Notes: generated by a model from the sequence alone, not told the origin. Shown: positions 37,975 to 47,620, counted from the stretch's first letter. The stretch: 64,000 nucleotides of DNA from Haloechinothrix halophila YIM 93223 (GCF_000504245.1 NZ_KI632509.1:1177723-1241722), one strand, 5' to 3'. Made by a program: numbers and translations.

Positions 37975-38469
37975 ATGTCGCGCGCTGTGCTTTCGCTCGG
38001 GTCCAACCTCGGTGACCGCATCGGCTACCTGCGGCTCGCCGTCGACGGGCTGGGCGACGCCGTGGTCGCGGTGTCCCCCGTGTATGAGACGGCACCGTGG
38101 GGCGTCACCGACCAGCCGCACTTCCTCAACGCGGTGTGCGTCGTCGACGACCCTGCCCGCGACGAGTGGGACTGGCTGCGTGCGGGGCAGGCACTGGAAC
38201 GCGAGGCCGAGCGGGTTCGGGAGCAGCGCTGGGGGCCGCGCACCCTCGACGTCGACGTCGTCACCGTTGATGACGTCCGCTCCGACGACCCAGATCTGCT
38301 GTTGCCGCACCCTGGTACACCGAGCAGGGCAAGCGTGCTGGTGCCGTGGTGCGACATCGAACTGGATGCCGTGCTGCCCGGCCACGGCAGCGTCGCTGAT
38401 CTCCGCGCCGCTCTCCCCGCTGACGAACTGGTCGGCGTCCGCCGCCGCGACGACCTCCGCCTCCCCTAA
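37975..38469 (+). CDS. folK: 2-amino-4-hydroxy-6-hydroxymethyldihydropteridine pyrophosphokinase
   Basis: Transfers pyrophosphate from ATP to hydroxymethyl-dihydropterin, making the FolP substrate. In 164 residues it has LSLGSNLGDRIGYLRLAV, VYETAPWGVTDQPHFLNAVCVV and the signature RWGPRTLDVDVVTVDD. It follows folB by 9 bp. With it the window holds folE, folP, folB and folK in order, all needed to make dihydropteroate from GTP and p-aminobenzoate. Confidence 0.95.
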   Translation: MSRAVLSLGSNLGDRIGYLRLAVDGLGDAVVAVSPVYETAPWGVTDQPHFLNAVCVVDDPARDEWDWLRAGQALEREAERVREQRWGPRTLDVDVVTVDDVRSDDPDLLLPHPGTPSRASVLVPWCDIELDAVLPGHGSVADLRAALPADELVGVRRRDDLRLP

Positions 38470-38511
38470 GCCGGTTCGTATGCCGGATCCCTGAGCTGCC
38501 CGCCAATCTCC

Positions 38512-38517
38512 TACGCT
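38512..38517 (+). promoter_or_regulatory. Candidate leaderless -10 box for the DUF3180 gene
   Basis: TACGCT lies 6 nt before the GTG at 38524, with no Shine-Dalgarno. Confidence 0.4.
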
Positions 38518-38523
38518 GGCCAG

Positions 38524-38985
38524 GTGCACTTCACGCGCGCGAGAGACCTGCTGCTGTCTGGCATCGTCGCCCTTGGTGTCGGTCTCGCACTGTTCGACCT
38601 GGCGTACGGGTCGATGCAGAGCATCCCGCGCCTCGCAGGGGGATTACTGCTGATCCTGGCGCTGGGCGAGCTGATCGGCGGCTTCGTGATCAGGGACCGG
38701 ATCAACACGGGACGGCTGACCGAGGCGATCGTCATCTCGCGCGTGGTGATCCTCGCCAAGGCGTCCTCACAACTCGGCGCGATCATGCTCGGTGTCTGGC
38801 TTGGCGCGCTGCTGTATCTGTTCCCACGCAGTGCGAGCCTCGCGGCAGCACGCGACGACATCCCGAGCGCGATCATCGGGGCCGTGTGTGCCGCCGCGCT
38901 CGTCGCCGGAGCGGTGTGGCTGGAGCATTGTTGCCGCACTCCGCAGAGCAGCGATCGCGACGATCAGGAAACTCCGCGTAACTAG
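38524..38985 (+). CDS. DUF3180 family membrane protein
   Basis: A 153-residue protein with four predicted helices: LLLSGIVALGVGLALFDLAY, RLAGGLLLILALGELIGGFVI, KASSQLGAIMLGVWLGALLYL and DIPSAIIGAVCAAALVAGAVWL. It is a DUF3180 protein, conserved next to folK in actinobacteria (the Rv3605c position). No function is established. The conserved place suggests a link to folate synthesis or to the following envelope protein. Confidence 0.85.
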   Translation: MHFTRARDLLLSGIVALGVGLALFDLAYGSMQSIPRLAGGLLLILALGELIGGFVIRDRINTGRLTEAIVISRVVILAKASSQLGAIMLGVWLGALLYLFPRSASLAAARDDIPSAIIGAVCAAALVAGAVWLEHCCRTPQSSDRDDQETPRN

Positions 38986-39027
38986 ACAATCCGTACCAGC
39001 AAGGTCTCGACTCGATAACTTGCAAGG

Positions 39028-39033
39028 TACGCT
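39028..39033 (+). promoter_or_regulatory. Candidate leaderless -10 box for the DUF6779-like gene
   Basis: TACGCT lies 7 nt before the ATG at 39041, with no Shine-Dalgarno. Confidence 0.45.
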
Positions 39034-39040
39034 CTACGCC

Positions 39041-40894
39041 ATGACTGGCGCGCGAGCGATTGCGGACAGCCGTGACGGGAGCAGACCCTGGCTGATCGCA
39101 GGCGCCGTGTGCGCACTTGCCGCGACGAGCGTGCTGATGCTCACCGACGAGGCTCGCTGGCTACGCTTGGGCATCATCGCGGCGCTGTGGGCGGCGCTGC
39201 TCGGGGCGTTCCTCGCGACCAAACACCGGAAATCCGCGGAGCATGCGTGGGACTCGGTCGCCGATGCGCAGCACATCTATGAGCTGGAATTGGAGCGGGA
39301 GATTACGGCACGCAGGGAGTACGAACTCGAACTCGAGGCGTCCACCCGTCGCCAGGTCGAGCACGAAACCCAGTCCGAGATCCAGGACCTGCGCACTGAA
39401 GTCATGGCCCTGCGGGATAGCCTGCAACAGCTCCTGGAAGGGGATGTGGTCTACGAGCGGGTCGCGCTGACCGAGCAGTCGACACGGAGGCGATCAATGC
39501 GGGAGGAACAGAACGGCGTCGCGTCCGGGGAGGACGGCTCAGGGCCGCGCCTCGTTTCCGGCTCGACGACGGCGCTTGAGGAAGTCGCCGACCAGCGCAC
39601 CCAGGTGATCTCGCGGGTCGTCACGTCAAGCGCGCCGAGGGACCGCCGCGCGCGACCGCCGGTCGTCGACGAACCTCAGTACGAGCCGTACCCGCAGGAA
39701 CCGCGGCATGCCACGGCGTACGACGCGTTTCCACCAGAGTCCGAAGAACCGGAGTTCTACGAACCCGCACCGGCCGCCGAGCCTGCGCAGGAGCGCTACT
39801 ACCGCGCCGAGCTGCCTACGGGCAGTCGACCGGGCGACGAGCTTTCTCTGCCGGACCACCAGTCCGCGTCGGAATTCTCGCTCGCTGACTACACCAACGG
39901 GTCTAGTAACGGAGCAGCCGGAGGAGGCGCGCGTAAGTACGAGTTTCCTGCCTTCTCGTTCTTCGAGGAGGACGCGCAGGAGTCGTTCGATGCCTTCGGC
40001 GATAACGGTTACGGTGCGAGTGCCAACGGCAGCGGCCCCGGCCACGCCTTCAACGGCAATCGGGCCGGTGACGGGGCCTTCGCGGCCAACGGCCACGGTG
40101 GCGGTGGCAGGCACCAGCAGTCACCACCGCAGCCACCGAAACGCGGGCACGACGACGGCTCCGACACCGGTGACCTGTCCGCGCTGATCGCCGCCAACCG
40201 CGCGAACTATGGCGCTGACCAGCCCCGCAATCGGGCCAGCTATGCCGCGAACCAGCCCGGCAGCCACGCCGCCGACCATGGCGGCCGGTGGGCACAACCA
40301 GCACAGCCAGCACAGCCTTACCGGCCACAGCCACAGCAGCAACCGCCACCGCCGCCACCTCCTCGACCGGCTCAGCAGGAGCACTCCTGGTTCACGCCAG
40401 CCTCGTCGGTGGCGTCGCAGGAGAATGGTCACGCGCGCGGTGCGCACCGTGAACCCGAGCCCGCCGCCAACAGCTCGCTGCCGCCGGGTGCCCTGGAAAT
40501 CCAGCGGCAGGGCAGACCGGGTGGCAGGCGGCGGAAGCCGGAACCAGACGAGGCGGACACCGCCATGGCCGCGGCGGACCCATCGGAGCCGGTCGTGCCG
40601 GAGACGCCGACCGTGCGGGCCGTGCCATCCGGGCAGGACGACTATTCATTCCCCGGCGTCGGCAGGTATGGCAACTACCAGCCGGACTCCGCGCCGTTTC
40701 CGCAGCATGCCCCTGCGGGCCAGCCATCGGCGCCACATGCCATGCCGTCCTCGACGTCGCGATCGGAGCCAGGGCCCCGCGCGCCGATGCCGGAGGAAGC
40801 CGGCGGCTCGCACGCGAGCGGCCGGTCCGTGCACGACCTGCTCGCCGCGCATGGCAGGAGTGCTCCGGCCCGCCGTCACCGGTATAAGGACTGA
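39041..40894 (+). CDS. Membrane protein with coiled coil and long disordered tail (DUF6779-like)
   Basis: The 617-residue protein begins with two helices (WLIAGAVCALAATSVLML and LGIIAALWAALLGAFLA). A Glu/Arg-rich coiled coil follows (IYELELEREITARREYELELEASTRRQVEHETQSEIQDLRTEVMALRDSLQQLLEG). The last 440 residues are disordered and rich in Pro/Gln/Ser/Gly/Asn. The architecture fits a cytoplasmic scaffold attached to the membrane. It occupies the Rv3604c position. I cannot name a function; links to cell division or wall synthesis are only analogy. Confidence 0.7.
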   Translation: MTGARAIADSRDGSRPWLIAGAVCALAATSVLMLTDEARWLRLGIIAALWAALLGAFLATKHRKSAEHAWDSVADAQHIYELELEREITARREYELELEASTRRQVEHETQSEIQDLRTEVMALRDSLQQLLEGDVVYERVALTEQSTRRRSMREEQNGVASGEDGSGPRLVSGSTTALEEVADQRTQVISRVVTSSAPRDRRARPPVVDEPQYEPYPQEPRHATAYDAFPPESEEPEFYEPAPAAEPAQERYYRAELPTGSRPGDELSLPDHQSASEFSLADYTNGSSNGAAGGGARKYEFPAFSFFEEDAQESFDAFGDNGYGASANGSGPGHAFNGNRAGDGAFAANGHGGGGRHQQSPPQPPKRGHDDGSDTGDLSALIAANRANYGADQPRNRASYAANQPGSHAADHGGRWAQPAQPAQPYRPQPQQQPPPPPPPRPAQQEHSWFTPASSVASQENGHARGAHREPEPAANSSLPPGALEIQRQGRPGGRRRKPEPDEADTAMAAADPSEPVVPETPTVRAVPSGQDDYSFPGVGRYGNYQPDSAPFPQHAPAGQPSAPHAMPSSTSRSEPGPRAPMPEEAGGSHASGRSVHDLLAAHGRSAPARRHRYKD

Positions 40895-41132
40895 CGCCTC
40901 GCGCCGGGCGCCGCGGCTGCCACTCGCTGCGGACCACGCGTCGCGCACGGGCTGTCACCAGCGGCGATCGCCCGACAGTCACGCATGCGTCCTACGCAGT
41001 GAAAATCACCTGATCGGCGCGTGGTGCTCGTCACCTCAGCCCGGCACGACCCCGGTTCGGTGAGCTACGCTCGCGCCGTCGTCCGGTACCCGCCGATTCG
41101 GAGCGGGACTGGAACGAGTGAAGGAGCATGCG

Positions 41133-42023
41133 ATGACGATGCGTCGGCCGAGGCTTGCCGTCGGAGTGGTGTCAGCGGGCCGTGTCGGCAGCGTTCTCGG
41201 CGCCGCTCTCGCCCGCGCGGGCCACTCCGTGGTCGCGGCAGCGGGCATCTCGGCTGACTCCGTCCGCCGCGCGGAGGAACTACTGCCCGGCGTGCCGCTT
41301 TTGCCGCCGGATGAAGTCGTGCGCAGGGCTGACCTCGTCATCCTCGCCCTGCCGGACGACGCGCTCGCTGGCACCGTCAAGGGGCTTGTCGCCACCGACT
41401 CGCTGTCGGCGGGCAAGATCCTCGTGCACACCTCTGGCGCCCACGGCGTCGACGTGTTGCGCCCCGCCGCAGAGCGCGACGTGTTGTGCCTCGCGTTGCA
41501 CCCCGCCATGACGTTCACCGGCCGTGCCGAGGACCTGGAACGGCTCAGTACGGCGTGCGTCGGCGTCACCGCCCCTGACGACGAGCAGCAGGCTGCCAGC
41601 GTCGGCTCCGCGCTCGCGGTCGAGATGGGCGCCGAGCCGATCGTGATCCCTGAGGCGGCGCGCCCGCTGTATCACGCCGCGCTCACCCACGGCGCCAACC
41701 ACCTGATGACGCTGGTGGCGGACTGCCTCGAGCTGCTGCGCGGCGCCGATATCGACAACGCGGACCGGCTGATGGCCCCGCTGCTGTCCGCCGCGCTGGA
41801 CAACGCGCTCCGCAGGGGCGACAGGGCGCTGACTGGCCCGGTCGCGCGCGGCGACGCAGGCACGGTCGATACCCACCTTCGGGTGCTCGGCGAGCACGCA
41901 CCGGAGGTCTTGCCCTCATACGCCACGCTCGCGCGCCGCACCGCGACCAGGGCGGCGCGCTCCGGACTGCTTCGCGCCGACGCCGTGGCCGACATCGACG
42001 CAGCACTGGATGGGTGGCGATGA
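41133..42023 (+). CDS. Rossmann-fold DUF2520 oxidoreductase-like protein
   Basis: A 296-residue protein with an N-terminal NAD(P)-binding fold ([27 protein letters not shown]) and a C-terminal helical DUF2520 domain ([36 protein letters not shown]). It resembles ketopantoate- or pyrroline-carboxylate-reductase-type proteins, but the activity is unproven. ATG 41133 has AAGGAG upstream. It overlaps panC (ATGA), which supports a role near pantothenate synthesis, possibly as the missing ketopantoate reductase; that is inference. Confidence 0.85.
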   Translation: MTMRRPRLAVGVVSAGRVGSVLGAALARAGHSVVAAAGISADSVRRAEELLPGVPLLPPDEVVRRADLVILALPDDALAGTVKGLVATDSLSAGKILVHTSGAHGVDVLRPAAERDVLCLALHPAMTFTGRAEDLERLSTACVGVTAPDDEQQAASVGSALAVEMGAEPIVIPEAARPLYHAALTHGANHLMTLVADCLELLRGADIDNADRLMAPLLSAALDNALRRGDRALTGPVARGDAGTVDTHLRVLGEHAPEVLPSYATLARRTATRAARSGLLRADAVADIDAALDGWR

Positions 42024-42910
42024 AACCGAACCTGCCGAAGTTCACCAAGGGCCAGCTCAACGTTTACGAGCGCCCCGATGACGTCCACCGGACGACGTCC
42101 GCGCTGCGCGCCGTCGGCAGGACCGTCGTGCTCGTCCCGACCATGGGCGCGCTGCACGAGGGGCACCTTGACCTGATCCGCCGCGCCAAGCGGGTGCCAG
42201 GCAACGTCACCGTCGCGGTGTCGATCTTCGTGAACCCGCTGCAATTCGGGCCAGGCGAGGACCTCGACGCCTACCCACGCAGCCTTGAGGCCGACCTCAA
42301 GGCGCTGGAGCAAGAGGGCGTCGAGCTGGCGTTCACGCCGCGGGCTGACGACCTCTACGGCGAGGACGCCCCCGTCACGGTGCATCCCGGCCCGCTGGGC
42401 GACATCTTGGAAGGCGCGCACCGGCCTGGCCACTTCGGCGGCGTGCTGACCGTGGTCGCGAAGCTGTTCAACATCGTGCGGCCGTCCTACGCGGTGTTCG
42501 GCGAGAAGGACTACCAGCAGCTCGTGCTCATCAAGAAGATGGTGCGGGAGCTGAACATGGACGTCCACGTGATCGGCGCACCGACCGTGCGGGAGCGCGA
42601 CGGCCTCGCGCTGTCGTCACGCAACAGCTATCTCTCGCCGGAACACCGGGAGCAGGCGGTGACGCTGTCCGCCGCGCTCACCGCTGGCGCACACGCGGGC
42701 CCTGGCGGCGCCGATGCCGTGCTCGACGCTGCGCGGACGACGCTGGCGGCGACGCCCGAAATCGACGTCGACTACCTGGAACTGCGGAGCACGGAACTGG
42801 GGGAGCCGCCAGCGGAGGGGGCGGCACGGCTGCTCGTCGCCGCGCGCGTCGGCGGCACACGGCTGATCGACAACGTAGGGCTCGTACTCGGCACCCCGGC
42901 AGGGACGTGA
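42020..42910 (+). CDS. panC: Pantothenate synthetase
   Basis: Joins pantoate and beta-alanine with ATP. The 296-residue protein has the HIGH-type motif [53 protein letters not shown] and the KMSKS-equivalent region [16 protein letters not shown] 42020 overlaps the DUF2520 stop. It is followed by panD after 10 bp, so both halves of pantothenate assembly are made together. Confidence 0.96.
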   Translation: MKPNLPKFTKGQLNVYERPDDVHRTTSALRAVGRTVVLVPTMGALHEGHLDLIRRAKRVPGNVTVAVSIFVNPLQFGPGEDLDAYPRSLEADLKALEQEGVELAFTPRADDLYGEDAPVTVHPGPLGDILEGAHRPGHFGGVLTVVAKLFNIVRPSYAVFGEKDYQQLVLIKKMVRELNMDVHVIGAPTVRERDGLALSSRNSYLSPEHREQAVTLSAALTAGAHAGPGGADAVLDAARTTLAATPEIDVDYLELRSTELGEPPAEGAARLLVAARVGGTRLIDNVGLVLGTPAGT

Positions 42911-42920
42911 GGAGAAACCG

Positions 42921-43415
42921 ATGTTGCGCACGATGCTCAAGTCCAAGATCCACCGGGCGACCGTGACCCAGGCGGACCTGCATTACGTCGGCTCGGTGAC
43001 GGTCGATGAGGACCTGATGGCGGCGGCCGACCTGCTACCTGGCGAGCAGGTCGCCATCGTCGACATCACCAATGGCGCGAGGCTGGAGACCTACGTCATC
43101 CCCGGCGAGGCAGGCAGCGGCGTGCTCGGCATCAACGGGGCGGCCGCGCACCTGGTGCACCCCGGTGACCTGGTCATCCTCATCTCCTACGGGCAGATGG
43201 ACGATGCGGAGGCCCGTAGTTACGAGCCGAGGGTCATCTTCGTCGACGCCGAGAACAAGACCGCGGACCTCGGCGTGGACCCGAGCCAGGCACCCGCCGA
43301 CTCCGGTCTGGTCAGCGGCCCCGTCCCGATCACGCGGGAGTCAGAGCCGGCGCCAGCGACGCAGGAGACCGTTGACGCCGTCAAGCTCGACGCGCTGCTG
43401 CACGCGGAGCACTGA
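42921..43415 (+). CDS. panD: Aspartate 1-decarboxylase (pyruvoyl enzyme)
   Basis: Makes beta-alanine from aspartate. The proenzyme self-cleaves between Gly24 and Ser25 (HYVGSVT), where Ser becomes the pyruvoyl cofactor; both residues are present. [23 protein letters not shown] and [22 protein letters not shown] are the conserved core. At 164 residues it is about 25-35 longer than most, with a Pro/Glu-rich tail that would be disordered. AGGAG precedes the ATG. The coaX GTG follows after 2 bp. Confidence 0.95.
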   Translation: MLRTMLKSKIHRATVTQADLHYVGSVTVDEDLMAAADLLPGEQVAIVDITNGARLETYVIPGEAGSGVLGINGAAAHLVHPGDLVILISYGQMDDAEARSYEPRVIFVDAENKTADLGVDPSQAPADSGLVSGPVPITRESEPAPATQETVDAVKLDALLHAEH

Positions 43416-43417
43416 CG

Positions 43418-44209
43418 GTGCTGCTCACCGTCGCCGCGCGCGACACAGCGATCGTTTTCGGCCTCTACACCGGCAGGGGCGAGTCCGCGAAGCTGCTGCG
43501 CGATTGGCGGATGCGTACCGATCCCCACCTCACGGCCGACGAACTCGCGCTGACCATGCGCGGGATGCTTGGCGAGCACGCCGATGAGATCACCGGTGCC
43601 GCCGTGCTCTCCACCGTGCCGCAACTGCGGCGTGAGCTGCGCACCATGCTGCACGAGTACTACCGGGACGTGCCGAAGGTGATCATCGAGCCAGGAGTGC
43701 GCACCGGGGTGCCGCTTGTGGTCGACAACCCCAAGGACGTCGGCGGCGACCGGTTGGTCAACGCCCTCGCCGCGCACCGTATTCAGCCGGATCGGCCGTG
43801 CATCGTCGTCGATTTCGGCACCGCGACCGTCGTCGACGCGGTCTCCGCGAAGGGCGAGTTTCTCGGCGGGGCGTTCGCGCCGGGCATCGAGATCTCGCTG
43901 GAGGCGCTCGCCACGCGAGCGGCGTCGCTGCGCACCGTCGAGTTGGTGCGGCCCCGTTCCGTCATCGGCAAGACGACCGTGGAGTGCCTGCAGGCGGGTG
44001 TGCTCTATGGCTTCGCGGGCCAGGTGGACGGCCTTGTCTCGCGAGTGGCCGATGAGCTCTCGCCGGACGACCCGAGCGCTATCGATGTCATCGCGACCGG
44101 CGGGCTCGCGCCGATGATCCGCGCGGAGTCCCGCACGATCAGCTACTACCGGCCCGATCTCACCCTGCTTGGCCTGCGTTACGCCTACGAACGCAACGTC
44201 GTCGAGTAG
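43418..44209 (+). CDS. coaX: Type III pantothenate kinase homologue, probably impaired
   Basis: CoaX phosphorylates pantothenate in CoA synthesis. This 263-residue protein keeps most family blocks: [53 protein letters not shown] and [17 protein letters not shown]. The N-terminal phosphate-binding motif, usually ID(V)xNT, reads [12 protein letters not shown], so the conserved Asp near residue 5-6 is Ala and the Asn is Asp. The codons (gtc gcc gcg cgc gac) leave no doubt. It may be inactive or have another role; mycobacterial CoaX has also been reported to lack activity. Confidence 0.88.
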   Translation: MLLTVAARDTAIVFGLYTGRGESAKLLRDWRMRTDPHLTADELALTMRGMLGEHADEITGAAVLSTVPQLRRELRTMLHEYYRDVPKVIIEPGVRTGVPLVVDNPKDVGGDRLVNALAAHRIQPDRPCIVVDFGTATVVDAVSAKGEFLGGAFAPGIEISLEALATRAASLRTVELVRPRSVIGKTTVECLQAGVLYGFAGQVDGLVSRVADELSPDDPSAIDVIATGGLAPMIRAESRTISYYRPDLTLLGLRYAYERNVVE

Positions 44210-44217
44210 TGACCCGC

Positions 44218-44242
44218 TGAACACGTCATGTGACGTGGTTCA
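44218..44242. promoter_or_regulatory. Palindromic operator-like site upstream of lysS
   Basis: The core CACGTCA-TG-TGACGTG (44222-44237) is a perfect 16-bp palindrome, flanked by TGAA and TTCA with a one-base offset. It starts 9 bp after the coaX stop and lies 42 bp before the likely lysS -10. It may bind a dimeric regulator. It could also act as a hairpin, but there is no T-tract. Confidence 0.5.
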
Positions 44243-44283
44243 GTCGCGTCGAAACCGGTTCGCACGTCGCCGAACGGCTTTCG

Positions 44284-44289
44284 TACGCT
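44284..44289 (+). promoter_or_regulatory. Candidate leaderless -10 box of lysS
   Basis: TACGCT lies 8 nt before the ATG at 44298, with no Shine-Dalgarno. Confidence 0.4.
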
Positions 44290-44297
44290 ATGTGACC

Positions 44298-45797
44298 ATG
44301 ACCGAATCTCAGCGCCCCGCGGCAGACCCGGACGTCCCTGAGCAGATGCGGGTGCGCAGGGAGAAGCGCGACCGGCTGCTCGCGGAGGGCATCGACCCGT
44401 ATCCCGTCGAGGTGCCGCGCACGCACACGCTCGCCGAGGTGCGGGCGGCGCACCCCGACCTGCCCGCAGACACCGCGACCGGCGACGTCGTCGGCGTGAC
44501 CGGCAGGGTCATGTTCATGCGCAATACCGGCAAGCTGTGCTTCGCGACGCTGCGCGACGGCGAGACCGAACTGCAGGCGATGATCAGCCTCAACGGTGTC
44601 GGCGATGAGGCGCTCGCCGCGTGGAAGTCCGACGTCGATCTGGGCGACCACGTCTTTGTGCACGGCGAGGTCATCACGTCGAAGCGCGGCGAACTGTCCG
44701 TGATGGCCGATTCCTGGCAGATCGCGGCCAAGGCGCTGCGCCCGCTGCCGGTGATGCACAAGGACCTCGCTGAGGAAACCCGCATCCGGCAGCGCTATGT
44801 CGACCTGATCGTGCGCCCGAAGGCGAATGAAGTGGTGCGCACTCGCGCCGGGGTGATGCGGGCATTGCGCGACTCGTTCCACCAGCGCGGCTATATCGAA
44901 GTCGAGACGCCGATGCTGCAAACTTTGCACGGTGGAGCCGCCGCACGCCCGTTCGTTACGGAATCCAACGCATTCGACATGCAACTTTTCTTGCGCATCG
45001 CGCCGGAGCTTTATCTCAAGCGGTGTGTGGTCGGCGGCTTGGAGAAGGTCTTCGAGATCAATCGAAACTTCCGGAACGAGGGCAGTGACTCGTCCCATTC
45101 GCCGGAGTTCGCGATGCTGGAGTTTTACGAAGCGTATGCGACGTATGACTCCATGGCGACGTTGACGCGGGAACTCGTGCAAGAGGCGGCCAAGGCGGTC
45201 TTCGGTTCCCATACCGTCACTCTTTCTGATGGATCTGATTACGATCTGTCAGGCGAGTGGACAACGCTGACAATGTACGGCTCGCTGTCTGAGGCGCTTG
45301 GCGAGGAGGTAACTCCAGAAACGTCGGCGGATAAGCTGCACGGTTACGCCAAGGAGCACGAACTTGACGTGGACCCGAAGCTCACTCACGGCAAACTCGT
45401 GGAGGAACTCTGGGAGCATCTCGTCGGCGACCACTTGTACGCCCCGACATTCGTCCGTGACTTCCCCGTCGAGACCTCACCATTGACCAGGCAGCACCGG
45501 AGTAACCCGGATGTTGCCGAGAAGTGGGATCTCTACGTGCGGGGTTTCGAACTGGCTACTGGATATTCGGAGTTGGTGGATCCGGTCGTCGAGCGAGAGC
45601 GGTTGACCGCACAGGCCAAGCTCGCCGCGGCGGGCGATAGCGAAGCCATGCAGCTCGACGAGGATTTCCTGCGTGCGTTGGAGTACGGCATGCCGCCCTC
45701 CGGCGGTGTCGGTATGGGTATCGATCGGCTGCTGATGGCGCTGACCGGCCTCGGAATCAGGGACACGATCCTGTTCCCGCTGGTCCGTCCCGAATAG
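44298..45797 (+). CDS. lysS: Lysyl-tRNA synthetase, class II
   Basis: Charges tRNA(Lys). The 499-residue protein has an N-terminal OB anticodon-binding domain ([25 protein letters not shown]), motif 1 around [21 protein letters not shown], motif 2 [30 protein letters not shown] and motif 3 [15 protein letters not shown]. The 5' third has the GC-rich third positions of its neighbours. From about 44900 on, A/T-ending codons become frequent, although the protein stays typical. Longer in-frame starts upstream lie in the palindrome region and are not supported. Confidence 0.95.
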   Translation: MTESQRPAADPDVPEQMRVRREKRDRLLAEGIDPYPVEVPRTHTLAEVRAAHPDLPADTATGDVVGVTGRVMFMRNTGKLCFATLRDGETELQAMISLNGVGDEALAAWKSDVDLGDHVFVHGEVITSKRGELSVMADSWQIAAKALRPLPVMHKDLAEETRIRQRYVDLIVRPKANEVVRTRAGVMRALRDSFHQRGYIEVETPMLQTLHGGAAARPFVTESNAFDMQLFLRIAPELYLKRCVVGGLEKVFEINRNFRNEGSDSSHSPEFAMLEFYEAYATYDSMATLTRELVQEAAKAVFGSHTVTLSDGSDYDLSGEWTTLTMYGSLSEALGEEVTPETSADKLHGYAKEHELDVDPKLTHGKLVEELWEHLVGDHLYAPTFVRDFPVETSPLTRQHRSNPDVAEKWDLYVRGFELATGYSELVDPVVERERLTAQAKLAAAGDSEAMQLDEDFLRALEYGMPPSGGVGMGIDRLLMALTGLGIRDTILFPLVRPE

Positions 45798-45930
45798 CGA
45801 GAACCACTCCTCCGCTGCTTCCTCCCGGTTCTTCATGTTCGATCGGTGTTAGCTAGGGCCAATAGCTGCGAGTACGCGTCGAGTTTGGGTCGAGATATGG
45901 AATGATGGGCCCAGCGTGCAATCCGAAAGT

Positions 45931-45959
45931 TTGCGTTCTCAGTATTTTCCGAGTATTAA
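45931..45959 (+). promoter_or_regulatory. Promoter of lsr2
   Basis: TTGCGT (45931-45936) and TATTAA (45954-45959) are spaced by 17 bp in an AT-rich 240-bp gap after lysS, 78 bp before the lsr2 start. This is the best sigma70-like promoter in the window. The AT-richness may also make it a target of Lsr2 itself. Confidence 0.6.
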
Positions 45960-46037
45960 TGAGCTAACATCGACTTGAGTTAACTGCCTGGCCGAACTAG
46001 CGATCATTCGAACAGGCGCCAACCCGGGAGGAAACCA

Positions 46038-46385
46038 ATGGCACAGAAGGTCCTCGTATCCCTTGTGGATGATTTGGACGGCTCAGAAGCCGATGAGACC
46101 GTCGAGTTCGGTCTTGACGGTGTGAGCTACCAGATTGACCTCTCGTCCGCGAATGCGGAGGAGTTGCGGGACGCGCTGGCGCAGTATGTTGAGCACGCTC
46201 GTCGTTCGGGCGGCAGGAAGCGTAACCAGAAGGCGGCCGCGTCGAGTGGCGGCGGCAAGTCCGCATCGGTCGACCGGGAGCAGAACCAGGCTATTCGGGC
46301 ATGGGCGCGGAAGAACGGTTACGACGTTTCCGACCGTGGCCGTATCCCGTCGGAAGTCGTCGACGCGTACCACAAGCAGAACTGA
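46038..46385 (+). CDS. lsr2: Nucleoid-associated protein Lsr2
   Basis: A 115-residue H-NS-like protein that bridges AT-rich DNA and silences foreign genes. The N-terminal dimerisation domain ([33 protein letters not shown]) is joined by a basic linker to the C-terminal DNA-binding domain, with the minor-groove RGRIP loop in [26 protein letters not shown] precedes the ATG. It is a single-gene unit with its own promoter and terminator. Confidence 0.97.
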   Translation: MAQKVLVSLVDDLDGSEADETVEFGLDGVSYQIDLSSANAEELRDALAQYVEHARRSGGRKRNQKAAASSGGGKSASVDREQNQAIRAWARKNGYDVSDRGRIPSEVVDAYHKQN

Positions 46386-46403
46386 GCGGAGCACCCGCTG
46401 CAA

Positions 46404-46432
46404 GGGGCCGCCTGGCTATTCCGGGCGGCCCC
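46404..46432 (+). terminator. Terminator after lsr2
   Basis: A 9-bp perfect stem (46404-46412 with 46424-46432) with an 11-nt loop begins 18 bp after the lsr2 stop, between convergent genes. Confidence 0.75.
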
Positions 46433-46550
46433 GTTCGTGTGTCATCAGATAGTCACCGCGTGAGTGCTGCGCGCCATTCAGAATCATTTTCGTGCCGACG
46501 GTCTGGCCCATTCGGGCGAAGCGGTGTGGTTTTCGTGGTTCGCTTGTCGC

Positions 46551-47426
46551 TCAGTGCTGTCGCTGCGTGAGTGGTGGCGACCGGCGGGGGCATGTCTCGC
46601 ACGCGCCCTTGCCGTTGTCGAGCAGGTAATGGAAGCAGCAGCTTTCCTTGCGGCGGGTCCAGCACGGCCGGCCGTCGTTGAGCGTGGTGTGCAACGTCGA
46701 TGCCGACGTGAACGGTTCGATGCGGTCCGGAAGCACCAGGGCGGCGTCGGCGATCCCGGCGCCTTCATCGCCGCCCTGTTTGCCCGCCTTCCACAACGCC
46801 ACGTCGATGGCGTCGGTCGCCGCACCCCAGAGCGCGTGCTTGCCGAAGCGCACCGGCGGCCGGTAGGCGGCCACGAAACGGCTGGCGTGCGCGGTGTAGC
46901 GGGCGCGGAGCAGTGCCGCGAGGGCGTTCTCCGACTCGATGACGGTCGCCTCGGGCGCGTCGGCGGCCGGGTCGTCCGGCAGGCAGGCGAACTCTTCACT
47001 GAGCAGCGCGACGCCGCCCGGTTTGGGTTTGCCGTCGCCGGGGATGTGCAGCAGGAGGTCCGCCGGGCGCAGGCTGGGTACCCGGCGCTCGTAGTGGAAC
47101 AGCAGCGCGCCGAGCGTGGCAGGCACCTGCAGGTACCAGGACTTGATCGAGCCTGCCGCCGTGCGATCGGGGGCCTCGTCGTACTCGGCGCGCAGCCAGG
47201 CGCGCTGCTCGTCGTGCCAGCGGTCGAAGACGTCTGACTCGGTGAGGAGGTCCTCGCAGAAGTGCCAGCCCCTGACCTCGCCGGTCAGTTCGGCGGCTGG
47301 CGGCGCACCGAACCGGAGCGCCATGAGGTCCTGCTTGCCGTTGACCCTGGCGATCGAGTCGAGCAGGCTGTGACCGGGAGGGCAGGCGGTGAGCGGTGCG
47401 GTGAACGCCGAACGCCGAACCGCCAT
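46551..47426 (-). CDS. FhuF-like (2Fe-2S) ferric-siderophore reductase
   Basis: A 291-residue cytoplasmic protein whose C-terminus has the FhuF-type cluster motif RRKESCCFHYLLDNGKGACETCPR (CC-x10-C-x2-C). Such proteins reduce iron(III) from siderophores to release iron(II). The N-terminal part is variable in the family. ATG 47426 is chosen because GGGAGG lies at ideal spacing; a GTG at 47432 is also in frame. An IdeR/DtxR-like box just upstream supports repression by iron. Confidence 0.82.
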   Translation of the reverse strand: MAVRRSAFTAPLTACPPGHSLLDSIARVNGKQDLMALRFGAPPAAELTGEVRGWHFCEDLLTESDVFDRWHDEQRAWLRAEYDEAPDRTAAGSIKSWYLQVPATLGALLFHYERRVPSLRPADLLLHIPGDGKPKPGGVALLSEEFACLPDDPAADAPEATVIESENALAALLRARYTAHASRFVAAYRPPVRFGKHALWGAATDAIDVALWKAGKQGGDEGAGIADAALVLPDRIEPFTSASTLHTTLNDGRPCWTRRKESCCFHYLLDNGKGACETCPRRSPPLTQRQH

Positions 47427-47450
47427 GCGCACCTCCCGGATTAGGTCTCG

Positions 47451-47469
47451 TTAGGGATGCCTTACTTTA
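47451..47469 (-). promoter_or_regulatory. IdeR/DtxR iron box
   Basis: TTAGGGATGCCTTACTTTA matches 16 of 19 positions of the IdeR/DtxR consensus TWAGGTWAGSCTWACCTWA (mismatches at positions 6, 8 and 16). It lies 25-43 bp upstream of the reductase start, where a repressor would block transcription. An overlapping weaker half site (TTAGGTCTCG, 47441-47450) may extend it. Confidence 0.75.
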
Positions 47470-47590
47470 CCTCGCGTGAGCGTCTCCCGCCCACATGGAG
47501 TACGTCACCCGGACAACTGGGTGGTGTGATGGCGTCGTCGCATCACTGAGCGGTGTGACGACGTCCCGCACGGCGTCCTACCCTCGCCAT

Positions 47591-47607
47591 GTTCGCGCTG
47601 AGCGGAC
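47591..47607 (+). promoter_or_regulatory. Candidate ClgR operator of clpC
   Basis: GTTCGC-N5-GCGGAC is an almost perfect inverted repeat with the CGC-N5-GCG core typical of ClgR sites in actinobacterial clp genes. It sits just upstream of the SigH/SigR-like promoter. ClgR is a known activator of clpC and clpP genes. Confidence 0.5.
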
Positions 47608-47620
47608 ACTCGGTTCGCGT

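Noticed and set aside
47523..47565. Further copy of the 21-bp family upstream of clpC
   Set aside because: GGTGTGAYGRCGTC occurs twice, but 29 bp apart and without the GGACAC unit structure.
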